Of a stretch of DNA of 64,000 nt, positions 44,334 to 52,597 are shown one piece after another; position 1 is the stretch's first letter; each line of letters begins with the position of its first letter. The notes beneath the pieces are model-generated. The model saw only the letters and a program-made list of their open reading frames with translations. It searched no databases and was not told the origin of the DNA. The translations under genes and the position numbers were made by a program. The stretch comes from an uncultured Pelagibacteraceae bacterium (GTDB taxonomy: Bacteria; Pseudomonadota; Alphaproteobacteria; Pelagibacterales; Pelagibacteraceae): contig CACGAU010000005.1 of assembly GCA_902571135.1 (NCBI GenBank), positions 39,743 to 103,742 of the forward strand. Direction: 5' to 3'.

Positions 44334-44638
44334 TACTCTTTAATGATTTTTAAATTTTGAACTTTATTTATATCTTTTGAAATATTGTAGATTTTTATAT
44401 CTTTTATATTTTTTTGAATTAATTCGTCCTCAAAATACAGGGATTGATATTGAAGTAACTTTTCTGCAGAACTTAGATAGTCATAATCCAAAGATACGTT
44501 TTCAAAATCAGATTTTAAAACCCTTATATTCTCTTTTAATGTATATATTTCATCTTCAATTTTTTTGGTTGTATTTTTTATTATAGCAGTTGATAAAACT
44601 AAAAAAAAAATCACTAGTGCTAAAGCAAACTTTTTCAC
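44333..44638 (-). CDS. ftsL: FtsL-like bitopic division protein
   Basis: A 101-residue protein with one N-terminal membrane helix ([20 protein letters not shown]) followed by a coiled coil with heptad spacing ([29 protein letters not shown], about 32-60). This is the size and layout of FtsL, which recruits FtsQ and FtsB and activates FtsWI. Sequence in this family is weakly conserved, so the call rests on topology and on the rsmH-ftsL-ftsI order. Overlaps rsmH by 4 bp. Confidence 0.8.
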   Translation of the reverse strand: MKKFALALVIFFLVLSTAIIKNTTKKIEDEIYTLKENIRVLKSDFENVSLDYDYLSSAEKLLQYQSLYFEDELIQKNIKDIKIYNISKDINKVQNLKIIKE

Positions 44639-45645
44639 AGTTTGTCTCCATAGCTTTCAATTTCAATATAATTTTTGAATTGCTCCTCTATATCAGTATC
44701 AAAATTATAAAAATCAGTTTTTTTTATTACGTATCTAAATTTAGCAGATCTAGATGGTTGATTTTTGCTTAACTCTTCTTCTGATGGGGTTATTGGTTTT
44801 TTTTGAATTAAATTAAATAATGTGTCTGCTTGTTTTACAAAAGGGCTATATCGTGAAATACTTTTATTTTCAGAAAGACTTTTAAAAAAATATTTTACTA
44901 TTTTATCCTCTAAAGAATGAAATGTAACTACCCCTAAAACGCCCCCTTTTTTTAAAACTTTAGTGGCATTTATAAGTCCATAAATTAATTCGCTTATTTC
45001 TTTATTTACAAATATTCTTAGCGCCTGAAACACTCTGGTTGCATTATGAACTTTAAAATTTTTCCGTTTTTTTGATTTATCAATAATTTCAACTAAACTT
45101 TTTGTATCAATTTTATTTTTTAATCTCTCCTTTGTAATATTTCGTGCAATGTATTTTGCTTCTTTTTCATCTCCAAAAAATTTGAAAATTTTTTCTAATT
45201 CTTTTTCATCAAGTTTATTTATTACGTCTTCTGCTGAAAAATTATTTAAACCCAGCTGCATATTTAATTTACCATTTGCTTCAAATGATAGTCCTTTTTG
45301 TGGGTCTTTTATTTGAGTATAGGAATAACCAAGATCAAAAATTATACCTCTTATGTTTTCATTTTTAAGTTTTAAATTATTTAATTGACTAAATTTAATA
45401 TTTTTAAAAATAAATCTATCTTCAAAGTTTTGCTTTAATTGATTAGCAATTTTTTCACTCTCTATGTCTCTATCAATAGCTATTACGTTTGTATTTTTAA
45501 AATCTAAAATTTTTTTGGTATAACCACCTTGACCGAAGGTGCAATCGATAAATGTGCCACCATGTTGAGGGGAAATAACGCTAATAATTTCTTTTAGCAG
45601 TACCGGATAATGCTTTTGCATTTTTGGTACTATGGTGGCGTCCAT
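44635..45645 (-). CDS. rsmH: 16S rRNA m4C1402 methyltransferase
   Basis: A 336-residue SAM-dependent methyltransferase (MraW). It shows [10 protein letters not shown] at the N-terminus, [16 protein letters not shown] (motif I), [22 protein letters not shown], the [15 protein letters not shown] segment and [13 protein letters not shown] near the end. It N4-methylates C1402 in the ribosomal P site. An alternative start eight codons in (ATG at 45621) directly before the conserved region is possible. It follows ftsZ by 18 bp; normally it follows mraZ directly. Confidence 0.95.
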   Translation of the reverse strand: MDATIVPKMQKHYPVLLKEIISVISPQHGGTFIDCTFGQGGYTKKILDFKNTNVIAIDRDIESEKIANQLKQNFEDRFIFKNIKFSQLNNLKLKNENIRGIIFDLGYSYTQIKDPQKGLSFEANGKLNMQLGLNNFSAEDVINKLDEKELEKIFKFFGDEKEAKYIARNITKERLKNKIDTKSLVEIIDKSKKRKNFKVHNATRVFQALRIFVNKEISELIYGLINATKVLKKGGVLGVVTFHSLEDKIVKYFFKSLSENKSISRYSPFVKQADTLFNLIQKKPITPSEEELSKNQPSRSAKFRYVIKKTDFYNFDTDIEEQFKNYIEIESYGDKL

Positions 45646-45663
45646 TTATTTCTTGGAAGACCA

Positions 45664-47148
45664 TTAATTTTTTTGTCTTCTTAAGAATGCTGGTATCTCA
45701 AGATCATCTTCTTCTTCCTTATGGTCAGAGGATAAAAGTTCATCTGAACTTGAGTTTTCAGTTTCTGGACTGAATAAATCTGGAGCATCAGAATCAACTC
45801 CAAATTCTTTGAGATCATTAGAAGCTTCATCATTAACATTGCTTTCTAGAGTTTCTTCATGATTAATCTCCATAGCCTCTTGTGCAAAAGATTTTTCCAT
45901 TTCATTAACTAAATTATCTTCAACTACACTTTCGCTTTCCATGTTAGAATTTTGAACAACTTCTTCATTCATAATGTGATTATGAGAGCTTTCATTTTGT
46001 TGTTCTTGAATAATCTCATTTTCAAGCTTCAAAGCATTGGCACCATGTGTAATGGGGTTTGATGCTGTTGTGTTTGAAAAATTGAAAGATTGAGAAGATC
46101 CCATATTTGAAAAATCGGAGTAACCAGGATTACGATTTTGAATTCGATGAACCATGTTTACAACAGATTTTGACTCGGGTTGCTGACCATCTAATGAAGT
46201 TGCAACAATTGAAACTCTCATCTTGCCGTCTAACTCTGTATCGGTAATAGCACCAATAATTAGCTCTGCCTCTGGATCTACTTCCGCTCTTACTTTATTA
46301 ACAGCCTCATCAACTTCAAAAAGTTTAAGATCTTTACCACCAGTAATATTTACCAATAAACCTTTCGCACCTTTTAAAGTATAATCATCTATTAATGGAT
46401 TGCTGATTGCCATCTCTGCAGCTTTTAGAGCTCTACCTTCTCCTTCAGCTTCTCCAGTTCCCATCATAGCTTTACCCATTGCTGCCATAACAGTTTCAAC
46501 ATCAGCAAAATCTAAGTTGATTAAACCAGGTCTGACCATCAAATCAGTTATACTTTGAACACCATGCATCAAAACATTATTTGAAAGGTTAAATGACTCT
46601 TCAAATGTTGTTTGTTCATTTGCTATTTTAAACAAGTTTTGATTTGGAATAACAATTATAGTATCAACATGTTTTCTTAACTCCTCCAAACCTTGTTGTG
46701 CTCTTCTCATTCTAGAGGGGCCTTCATATAAAAATGGAAGAGTCACAACACCTACAGTTAAGATATTTAATTCTTTAGCAGCCCTTGCGATGACATGAGC
46801 GGCACCAGTGCCCGTTCCACCACCCATACCAGCTGCAATAAAAACCATGTTTGCACCTTGAAGTGTATTTACAATTTCATTTAAAGATTCATCAGCAGCA
46901 GCCTGACCAATATCAAGTTTTGCACCTGCTCCTAAACCTTTTGTTAAATTTAAACCAATTTGAATTCTTGTTTTTGATTTACTTAATTTTAAATCTTGAG
47001 CATCAGTATTTACAGCAATAAATTCTACTCCTTGCAGATTATTTTCAATCATTTCATTAATTGCATTTCCACCTGCTCCACCAACTCCTAATACTAGTAA
47101 TCGTGGTTGTAACTCTTTAATTTCTGGTGCCTTAAAGTTTATTGTCAT
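45664..47148 (-). CDS. ftsZ: Cell-division GTPase FtsZ
   Basis: A 494-residue tubulin homologue. It has [25 protein letters not shown], the GTP-binding [27 protein letters not shown], and [13 protein letters not shown] with the T7 synergy loop. A long polar linker (about 350-475, rich in Asn, Glu and Ser) leads to the conserved C-terminal peptide EIPAFLRRQ, the docking site for membrane anchors. Thus an anchor-binding tail is retained even though the ftsA-like gene is reduced. It lies one base after mraZ and 18 bp before rsmH, an unusual position at the head of the cluster. Confidence 0.97.
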   Translation of the reverse strand: MTINFKAPEIKELQPRLLVLGVGGAGGNAINEMIENNLQGVEFIAVNTDAQDLKLSKSKTRIQIGLNLTKGLGAGAKLDIGQAAADESLNEIVNTLQGANMVFIAAGMGGGTGTGAAHVIARAAKELNILTVGVVTLPFLYEGPSRMRRAQQGLEELRKHVDTIIVIPNQNLFKIANEQTTFEESFNLSNNVLMHGVQSITDLMVRPGLINLDFADVETVMAAMGKAMMGTGEAEGEGRALKAAEMAISNPLIDDYTLKGAKGLLVNITGGKDLKLFEVDEAVNKVRAEVDPEAELIIGAITDTELDGKMRVSIVATSLDGQQPESKSVVNMVHRIQNRNPGYSDFSNMGSSQSFNFSNTTASNPITHGANALKLENEIIQEQQNESSHNHIMNEEVVQNSNMESESVVEDNLVNEMEKSFAQEAMEINHEETLESNVNDEASNDLKEFGVDSDAPDLFSPETENSSSDELLSSDHKEEEDDLEIPAFLRRQKN

Positions 47149-47149
47149 C

Positions 47150-47617
47150 TTATTTCCCCTCGTTGTTGTTAAAGTGTTTTTCCCATTTAAGACTTGCTCG
47201 ATTTATATTTGCTTTTTTTCTTGCTGATGTCTTAAATTTTTCAAATGCTGCTGGCTCCCATATTTGGAATGTTTGGCCTTGACCAACAAATAACATGCTG
47301 TTTTTAATTTTTGCATGTTTCAGTAATTTTGATGAAAGTGAAATTCTACCTTCACTATCAAATTGTAAATTAGTACTTTCAGCTAATATTGATGTTGCAA
47401 AGTAATCTCTTTTTTCCTCAAAAGGATTTAAAGAGTCAATTGCTGAAGAAATTTTTTCAATTCTATCTTGAGAACATGCTTCTATTGAGGAGTTATTAAA
47501 AGATGGATAACAAATAACACCATTGTACCCTAAATTTGACAAATATGACCTGAAACTAGCAGGCACAGACACTCTCCCTTTCTTGTCTAATTTGTTCTCG
47601 TAAGTAGATAAAAACAT
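47150..47617 (-). CDS. mraZ: Transcriptional regulator MraZ
   Basis: A 155-residue protein with two tandem AbrB-like MraZ repeats, each with the DxxxR core: DKKGRVSVP near 11-19 and DSEGRISLS near 93-101. MraZ forms ring oligomers that bind TGGGN direct repeats and repress the division cluster in E. coli. Matching repeats lie 29 to 53 bp upstream of this gene's start. It is the first gene of the cluster, and the cluster's FtsZ follows immediately, so MraZ could directly set FtsZ levels here. Confidence 0.94.
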   Translation of the reverse strand: MFLSTYENKLDKKGRVSVPASFRSYLSNLGYNGVICYPSFNNSSIEACSQDRIEKISSAIDSLNPFEEKRDYFATSILAESTNLQFDSEGRISLSSKLLKHAKIKNSMLFVGQGQTFQIWEPAAFEKFKTSARKKANINRASLKWEKHFNNNEGK

Positions 47618-47645
47618 ATAATTTTAATTTTATAAATTCCATAAT

Positions 47646-47670
47646 TGGGAATATATGGGAATATATGGGT
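47646..47670 (-). promoter_or_regulatory. MraZ operator: three TGGGN repeats 10 bp apart
   Basis: TGGGA (47646-47650), TGGGA (47656-47660) and TGGGT (47666-47670) repeat on the plus strand with 5-bp spacers (ATATA), the spacing known for MraZ sites in E. coli. They flank and overlap the predicted -10 box of the mraZ promoter, so binding would block RNA polymerase. Confidence 0.75.
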
Positions 47671-47688
47671 ATTTAAAATGATAGTCAA
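47660..47688 (-). promoter_or_regulatory. Promoter of the mraZ-ftsZ division cluster
   Basis: On the minus strand TTGACT (47688-47683), a 17-bp spacer, and TATATT (47665-47660). The start site would fall near 47653, inside the MraZ repeats, about 36 nt before the mraZ ATG. Predicted by eye but close to consensus. The rest of the 255-bp gap up to rnpB shows no gene. Confidence 0.6.
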
Positions 47689-47872
47689 ACTCTGAATTTG
47701 ATGAAATTCTGCTTATAAATTGTATTTTTTGTAATAATGCTACTCATTAAAGACTTCTTTTCTAAGCTGATTTGCTTTCTATAAAAAAGTGAAAAAAAAG
47801 AACATAGGTGACTCAATAATGAATCAAAATGGGAACATATATTTAGTTTAAAGTTTTATGATGTGAATAAGT

Positions 47873-48231
47873 TTGCCAGATAAACTATAAGCCGGGTTCT
47901 GTCATTTAAACTTATCATTTGTCTAGGCTTAAGATCACTCTTAAGCTCAAGCAACTAACCCTGATGACTAGCCAAGGACGGCTTTTAGTTTTTCAACAAT
48001 GTCATCTCTACTTAGTCTTGCTCCCAGTGGGGTTTTCCAGCGTTCATTGTTACCAATAGAACCGGTGTGCTCTTACCACACCTTTTCACCCTTGCCATGT
48101 TATGGCGGTTTATTTTCTGTGGCACTGTCCCTAGGGTCTCCCCCGCCAGGTATTACCTGGCACTGTGTCCTTGTAGAGCCCGGACTTTCCTCTTTAAATT
48201 AATTTAAAGCGACAAGTCATTTATCTGGCAA
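47873..48231 (-). ncRNA. rnpB: RNase P RNA (bacterial type A)
   Basis: The minus strand contains the conserved 5' block GAGGAAAGTCCGGGCTC (complement of about 48176-48192) and the 3' block ACAGAACCCGGCTTA (complement of about 47888-47902), which form P4 and the catalytic core. The ends are defined by helix P1, TTGCCAGATAAA (48231-48220) pairing with TTTATCTGGCAA (47884-47873). About 359 nt. It processes the 5' ends of tRNAs with the RnpA protein, which is not in this window. Confidence 0.96.
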
Positions 48232-48235
48232 GTTA

Positions 48236-48263
48236 AGTTTATTGATAAAGTAAAAAATTTCAA
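48236..48263 (-). promoter_or_regulatory. Candidate promoter of rnpB
   Basis: On the minus strand TTGAAA (48263-48258), a 16-bp spacer and TAAACT (48241-48236), with the mature RNA starting about 5 bp later. Spacing to the 5' end of helix P1 fits a start site at 48231. Predicted by eye. Confidence 0.5.
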
Positions 48264-48269
48264 GAAAAA

Positions 48270-49007
48270 TTATTTAAATTTTTTCAACAATTTTTTACTA
48301 ATTATTAAACATTCTTTATCTATTTTACCATTAATCAATTCTGGTCTAAATCTTCTTTGAAATGATTTGATCAAACACTTAATATTTTTTTCACTTAAAT
48401 TATTTGAATATCCAATTTTAAACAAATTTTTAAAAAAATTTTTAATACCCAAATTATCAATTTTCTTATTTCTTGTTTTAATGAGTGTTTTCATTTCTAA
48501 ATTATGCCAAACCCCAATTTTTTTTTTTGATAAATATTCCCAAGGAAAATTTTCACCTGGATCTTTTTTTCTATCTGGTGAAATATCTGAATGACCTAAA
48601 AAATATTCAGATTTTATTTTATATTTTTTTTTTAAAAATTTACTCAGGTTAATTATAGATGTAATTTGTTTCTTTCCAAATTTTTTATAATGAAAATTAT
48701 GACCTGGATTACTAATTTCAATCCCAATAGAATTTTTATTTAAAAATTTATAATTTTTCCAAGAAGAAACACCAGCATGCCAAGCTATATATAAATCAGG
48801 AATTAATTTAATTATATCTCCATTTTTTTTGATAAAATAATGGCAGCTCACCTTAGATTTATAATTAGTTAATTTTTTCATGGCATCCATTTCTTTTTTC
48901 ATGCCGGTATAATGGAAAATTATAAATTTAATTTGATTTAATTTTCTTTTTTTTACATCAAAATTTGGAGAGTAATTATAAGTTGTATTTATGCTAAATT
49001 TATACAT
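48270..49007 (-). CDS. N-acetylmuramoyl-L-alanine amidase (Amidase_2, AmpD/AmiD-like)
   Basis: A 245-residue zinc amidase of the PGRP-like Amidase_2 fold. Ligands are in FIIFHYTG (H32) and GHSDISPDRKKDPG (second His and the final Asp/His-type ligand), with VSCHYFIKKNGDI and AWHAGVSSWKN in between and NSIGIEISNPG. It cleaves the lactyl-amide bond between MurNAc and the stem peptide, in recycling or wall turnover. No classic signal peptide is seen, favouring a cytoplasmic recycling role. The C-terminal part has a helical region (about 175-245) that may be a peptidoglycan-binding-like domain. Confidence 0.85.
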   Translation of the reverse strand: MYKFSINTTYNYSPNFDVKKRKLNQIKFIIFHYTGMKKEMDAMKKLTNYKSKVSCHYFIKKNGDIIKLIPDLYIAWHAGVSSWKNYKFLNKNSIGIEISNPGHNFHYKKFGKKQITSIINLSKFLKKKYKIKSEYFLGHSDISPDRKKDPGENFPWEYLSKKKIGVWHNLEMKTLIKTRNKKIDNLGIKNFFKNLFKIGYSNNLSEKNIKCLIKSFQRRFRPELINGKIDKECLIISKKLLKKFK

Positions 49008-49095
49008 TTATTTTAGCTACTTTATAGACATTTTGTTGTCATTTTTTAAAAATATACATAATTTACAATCAACGTATATATTATATAAATCTACT

Positions 49096-49884
49096 ATGTT
49101 TAAGAAATTAAGTATACTAACAGTCATACTGTGTATGATATCTCTAAATGCTTATGCAGGATCAGATGGGGATATTGTATTAAAAAAAAATAAACCTGCA
49201 GAGATCAATGATTGTTTCGAAAATTTTAATAGAGCATCATTTGCATTGAATCAGGCACTAGATGGCGTAATATTTCAGCCTGTAGCAAAAGCATATAGGT
49301 TTTTACCTTCACCTGTTAAAGCTGGAGTAAGCAACTCTCTAGAGAATATTTCAAATCTAGTTACGATACCTAATAATATTCTTCAAGGTGAATATAAAAA
49401 AGCAGGTGTTAATTCAGGACGTTTCGTAATTAATTCAACAGTTGGGGTGCTTGGGTTAATAAATGTTGCAAAACACATGGGCTTTCCTGAGTATACAAAA
49501 GAAGATTATGGCCAGTCTTTAGCTACTATGGGAGTTGGACCTGGTTGTTATTTAGTATTACCAGTTATAGGACCTAGCACAGCGAGAGATGCTTCTGCCT
49601 CAGTTTTAAATTTTATTGGTGGTGATCCTTGGTACAATATAACTGTTATTAATGATACGCACTATTTTAGTGATTTTGATTACTATATGTCTAGAATTAT
49701 GTCTGGTGTAGATTTTAGAGCAAAAAATTACGATGCAATTGAAAATCTTGAGAAGAATTCAATTGATTTTTATGCATCTGTAAAAAGCTTATATTTACAA
49801 GATAGACAACAAAAAATTCTTAATACAGATAAAATTATTGAAACCCAAAATGACAGTGATTGGGAAGAAATAGAAACTCAGTAA
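49096..49884 (+). CDS. mlaA: MlaA-type outer-membrane lipid transport protein
   Basis: A 262-residue protein starting at the ATG at 49096, where a signal peptide begins (MFKKLSILTVILCMISLNAYA); an upstream in-frame start would bury it. Family landmarks are NDCFENFNRASFALNQALD, PSPVKAGVSNSLENISNL, GRFVINSTVGVLGL, EDYGQSLATMGVGPGCYLVLP and GPSTARDA. MlaA removes misplaced phospholipid from the outer leaflet. It lacks the lipobox cysteine of E. coli VacJ, so it is probably not a lipoprotein. mlaC follows 14 bp later; mlaDEF are not here. Confidence 0.9.
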   Translation: MFKKLSILTVILCMISLNAYAGSDGDIVLKKNKPAEINDCFENFNRASFALNQALDGVIFQPVAKAYRFLPSPVKAGVSNSLENISNLVTIPNNILQGEYKKAGVNSGRFVINSTVGVLGLINVAKHMGFPEYTKEDYGQSLATMGVGPGCYLVLPVIGPSTARDASASVLNFIGGDPWYNITVINDTHYFSDFDYYMSRIMSGVDFRAKNYDAIENLEKNSIDFYASVKSLYLQDRQQKILNTDKIIETQNDSDWEEIETQ

Positions 49885-49898
49885 TCAAGAATTTCAAA

Positions 49899-50489
49899 AT
49901 GAATTTAAAAAAAATATTTATTTTATTAATATTATTTACTTTAAATTTAAACAACGCATTTTCAATAGAACCTGACATATTTGTCCAGTCAACTGTAAAC
50001 AGGGCCTCAGATGTTTTATCTAAAAATATACCTAAACAAGAAAAAATTGCAGAATTGAAAACTATCGCTAAAGAGACTGTGGATATAAAGGGTGTTGGAT
50101 TTTACTCTTTAGGTGTAACAAGAAAAAACCTAAATCAAGATCAAATAAACAAATTTTTAGAATTATTTGAGGCATACTTTTTAAAAAGTTTTTCTAGCAG
50201 ACTATCTGAATATACTAATCCAGAAATTGATGTTAGAGGTAAAAAAGTTCTAAATGAAAATTATACTATTGTTAATAGTATTTTAATTGGCACTTCTATA
50301 AGACCAGAGGTAAAGATAGATTGGAGAATATATACTAAAAATCCTGAAAGCCCACTTATACGTGACTTAATAATTGAAGGTCTAAGTTTAGCAAGAACAC
50401 AAAAAGAGGAGTTTGCGTCGATTATAAATTCTAATGATGGAAATATAGAAGCTTTATTCAAAGCATTGAAAGAATTTTCAAATAACTAA
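49899..50489 (+). CDS. mlaC: MlaC-type periplasmic phospholipid carrier
   Basis: A 196-residue protein from the ATG at 49899, with a signal peptide (MNLKKIFILLILFTLNLNNAFS). It resembles the Ttg2D/MlaC family: IAELKTIAKETVDIKGVGFYSLG near the N-terminus, a FEAYFLKSFSSRL helix, and a C-terminal WRIYTKNPESPLIRDLIIEGLSL strand pair. MlaC ferries phospholipid between MlaA and the MlaFEDB inner-membrane complex. Direct linkage to mlaA supports the call. Confidence 0.88.
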   Translation: MNLKKIFILLILFTLNLNNAFSIEPDIFVQSTVNRASDVLSKNIPKQEKIAELKTIAKETVDIKGVGFYSLGVTRKNLNQDQINKFLELFEAYFLKSFSSRLSEYTNPEIDVRGKKVLNENYTIVNSILIGTSIRPEVKIDWRIYTKNPESPLIRDLIIEGLSLARTQKEEFASIINSNDGNIEALFKALKEFSNN

Positions 50490-50497
50490 GCTTAAAT

Positions 50498-50573
50498 GGT
50501 GGGCCCGCCAGGACTCGAACCTGGGACCAATACATTATGAGTGTACTGCTCTAACCAACTGAGCTACAGGCCC
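50498..50573 (-). tRNA. tRNA with CAT anticodon (Met or TilS-modified Ile2)
   Basis: The minus strand gives a normal cloverleaf. The acceptor is GGGCCTG/CGGGCCC, the D-loop AGTTGGTTA has GG, the anticodon stem GTACA/TGTAT holds loop CTCATAA (CAT), and the T-loop is TTCGAGT. CCA is encoded. The GGGCCTG acceptor resembles isoleucine tRNAs, so tRNA-Ile2 (lysidine-modified) is as likely as elongator Met. 76 nt. Confidence 0.93.
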
Positions 50574-50627
50574 AAATAAAATTTAATTATATCATTTTTT
50601 TATAGTTATCAATTCAATTAAACATAT

Positions 50628-50702
50628 TGGTGGGCCGTGTTGGTTACGCTCCAACTACCCCTGCAATGTCAATGCAGTACTCTACTATTGAGCTAACGGC
50701 CC
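50628..50702 (-). tRNA. tRNA-Val (anticodon GAC) with aberrant D- and T-loops
   Basis: The minus strand forms perfect acceptor (GGGCCGT/ACGGCCC), anticodon (CTGCA/TGCAG, loop TTGACAT, anticodon GAC) and T (GTTGG/CCAAC) stems and encodes CCA. The D-loop AATAGTA lacks the GG pair, and the T-loop AGCGTAA lacks the near-universal TTC and A58. The stems argue for a real gene and the loops for a non-standard elbow. 75 nt. It lies between rpoD and the CAT tRNA. Confidence 0.85.
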
Positions 50703-50706
50703 AATT

Positions 50707-52530
50707 TTAACTTTCTAAGAAACTTTTTAATTGTTTTGATCTACTTGGGTGTTTTAACTTTCTTAGAGCTTTAGCTTCAATTTGCCTAATTCTTTCCCTA
50801 GTTACTGAAAACTGCAATCCAACTTCTTCTAGGGTATGATCAGTATTCATTCCTACGCCAAATCTCATTCTTAAAACTCTTTCCTCTCTAGGTGTAAGTG
50901 TTGATAAAATTTTGGTCGTTGCCTCACCTAGATTTGACTTGATTGCCTGCTCGAGAGGCGCTAGCGCTTTTGTATCTTCAATAAAGTCTCCCAGACTGCT
51001 ATCTTCTTCATCTCCAACAGGCTTCTCTAACGAGACAGGTTCTTTTGATATTTTTAAAACTTTTCTAACCTTATCAAGTGGCATTCTTAATTTTTTTGCA
51101 AGTTCTTCTGGCGTGGCTTCTCTACCAAATTCACTTAATATTAGCCTTTGAGTTCTTACAATTTTATTTATAGTTTCGATCATATGAACAGGGATACGTA
51201 TTGTTCTGGCCTGATCTGCGATAGATCTGGTGATCGCCTGTCTTATCCACCAAGTAGCATATGTAGAAAACTTATACCCTCTTCTGTATTCAAATTTATC
51301 TACTGCTTTCATCAAACCAATATTTCCTTCTTGTATTAAATCTAAAAACTGTAATCCTCTATTTGTGTATTTTTTAGCAATTGAAATAACTAATCTCAAA
51401 TTAGCTTCTACCATTTCTTTTTTTGCAATTCTTGACTCTTTTTCACCCTTTTGGACTCTGCTAACTAACTTTTTAAAATCGGTCACAGAGATACCAAGTT
51501 TATGACTAATTTCTATTAATCGCTCTCTTATATTTTTAAATTCTTCCTTATTTTTATTAAAAAACTGTTTCCAAATATGATTTGTATCTAAAAATCTTTT
51601 TAGATTTGGATTAATTTCATTTCCAATATAAAATTTTATAAATTCATTTCTTGGAATTTTTTGATCCATGGCAAGTCTCAACAAATTTCCCTCTAAAGAA
51701 ATTATTTTTTTGTTCTCTAAATAATGTTTTTGAACTAATTCCTCTAAAACTGAAGGCGACAGTTGTAGAGACTTAATGTTATCTAGAATATCATTTACAA
51801 TCTTATCGTAGCCTTTTTCTTTTGCTGGTGAAAAAGTTTTTGTATTAAGCACACATTCTAATTTTTCTTTTTGATATTTTATTAACTTTGAATATTCTTT
51901 CGTTAAAGTTTGAACAGTCTTTAAAACTTTTGGTTTAATTTCTGTCTCCATTGCTGCAAGTGTTGGGTTAAAATCATCATCATCATCTGATGATCCTTCG
52001 TCTTTATCACTTTCTCCCGAATTTTTTTGTTTTGCGCTAGGACCAGTGGTCTCGTCTTCCATATAATTTGTATCAATATCAATAATTTCTCTAACTAAAA
52101 TTTCATCTTTATGTAATAGTTCGTTCCACTCAAAAAATTGTTGAGCAGTAATAGGGCTTTGAGAAAGTGCAATTAACATTACATCTTTTCCAGCCTCTAT
52201 TCTTTTTGCAATAGCAATTTCTCCTTCTCTTGAAAGAAGTTCAACACCTCCCATTTCACGTAAATACATTCTAATAGGATCATCACTTTTCTCTATTGTT
52301 TTGCCCACTTCTTTATTTAGATTTTCTTTTTTTCTTAAAACTTTAAAATCAGATTTTTTTTCAACTAATGATATTCTTTCGTCTAAAATATGGATTAACG
52401 CTTGAGCTAAATTTTCATCAGATAGATTTCTTTTCCCTAAAGATTTGGTTAGCTCTTCATAAGTAATAAAGCCTCTATGAGTTCCTCGACCCATAAGTCT
52501 GGCAAATGATTTTGTAATAATTCTTTCCAC
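50707..52530 (-). CDS. rpoD: Primary sigma factor RpoD (sigma70)
   Basis: A 607-residue housekeeping sigma. It shows region 1.1-like [14 protein letters not shown], region 1.2 [21 protein letters not shown], an acidic nonconserved insert (DDDDD near 183), region 2 with [34 protein letters not shown] and [17 protein letters not shown], region 3 and region 4 with [20 protein letters not shown] for the -35 box. The start is GTG at 52530, before the conserved [11 protein letters not shown] segment; no upstream ATG is in frame. It is followed by two tRNAs on the same strand and preceded by dnaG, the classic dnaG-rpoD arrangement. Confidence 0.95.
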   Translation of the reverse strand: MERIITKSFARLMGRGTHRGFITYEELTKSLGKRNLSDENLAQALIHILDERISLVEKKSDFKVLRKKENLNKEVGKTIEKSDDPIRMYLREMGGVELLSREGEIAIAKRIEAGKDVMLIALSQSPITAQQFFEWNELLHKDEILVREIIDIDTNYMEDETTGPSAKQKNSGESDKDEGSSDDDDDFNPTLAAMETEIKPKVLKTVQTLTKEYSKLIKYQKEKLECVLNTKTFSPAKEKGYDKIVNDILDNIKSLQLSPSVLEELVQKHYLENKKIISLEGNLLRLAMDQKIPRNEFIKFYIGNEINPNLKRFLDTNHIWKQFFNKNKEEFKNIRERLIEISHKLGISVTDFKKLVSRVQKGEKESRIAKKEMVEANLRLVISIAKKYTNRGLQFLDLIQEGNIGLMKAVDKFEYRRGYKFSTYATWWIRQAITRSIADQARTIRIPVHMIETINKIVRTQRLILSEFGREATPEELAKKLRMPLDKVRKVLKISKEPVSLEKPVGDEEDSSLGDFIEDTKALAPLEQAIKSNLGEATTKILSTLTPREERVLRMRFGVGMNTDHTLEEVGLQFSVTRERIRQIEAKALRKLKHPSRSKQLKSFLES

Positions 52531-52597
52531 GATAATTTGAGTTTAGAGGTCTTATATAATGTCAATTATATAAAAATCTATTAATAATTTAGTCAGT

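Noticed and set aside
47999..48202. Open frame of 67 codons on the plus strand
   Set aside because: It lies wholly antisense to the RNase P RNA; its codons reflect the conserved RNA helices.
48991..49095. Extended N-terminus for mlaA
   Set aside because: The added 35 residues would bury a clear signal peptide that begins at 49096 and would overlap the divergent amidase gene.
50707..50960. Alternative reading of rpoD as RpoH-type sigma
   Set aside because: Region 1.2 with the [11 protein letters not shown] signature, the long nonconserved insert and the dnaG-rpoD order mark the primary sigma.
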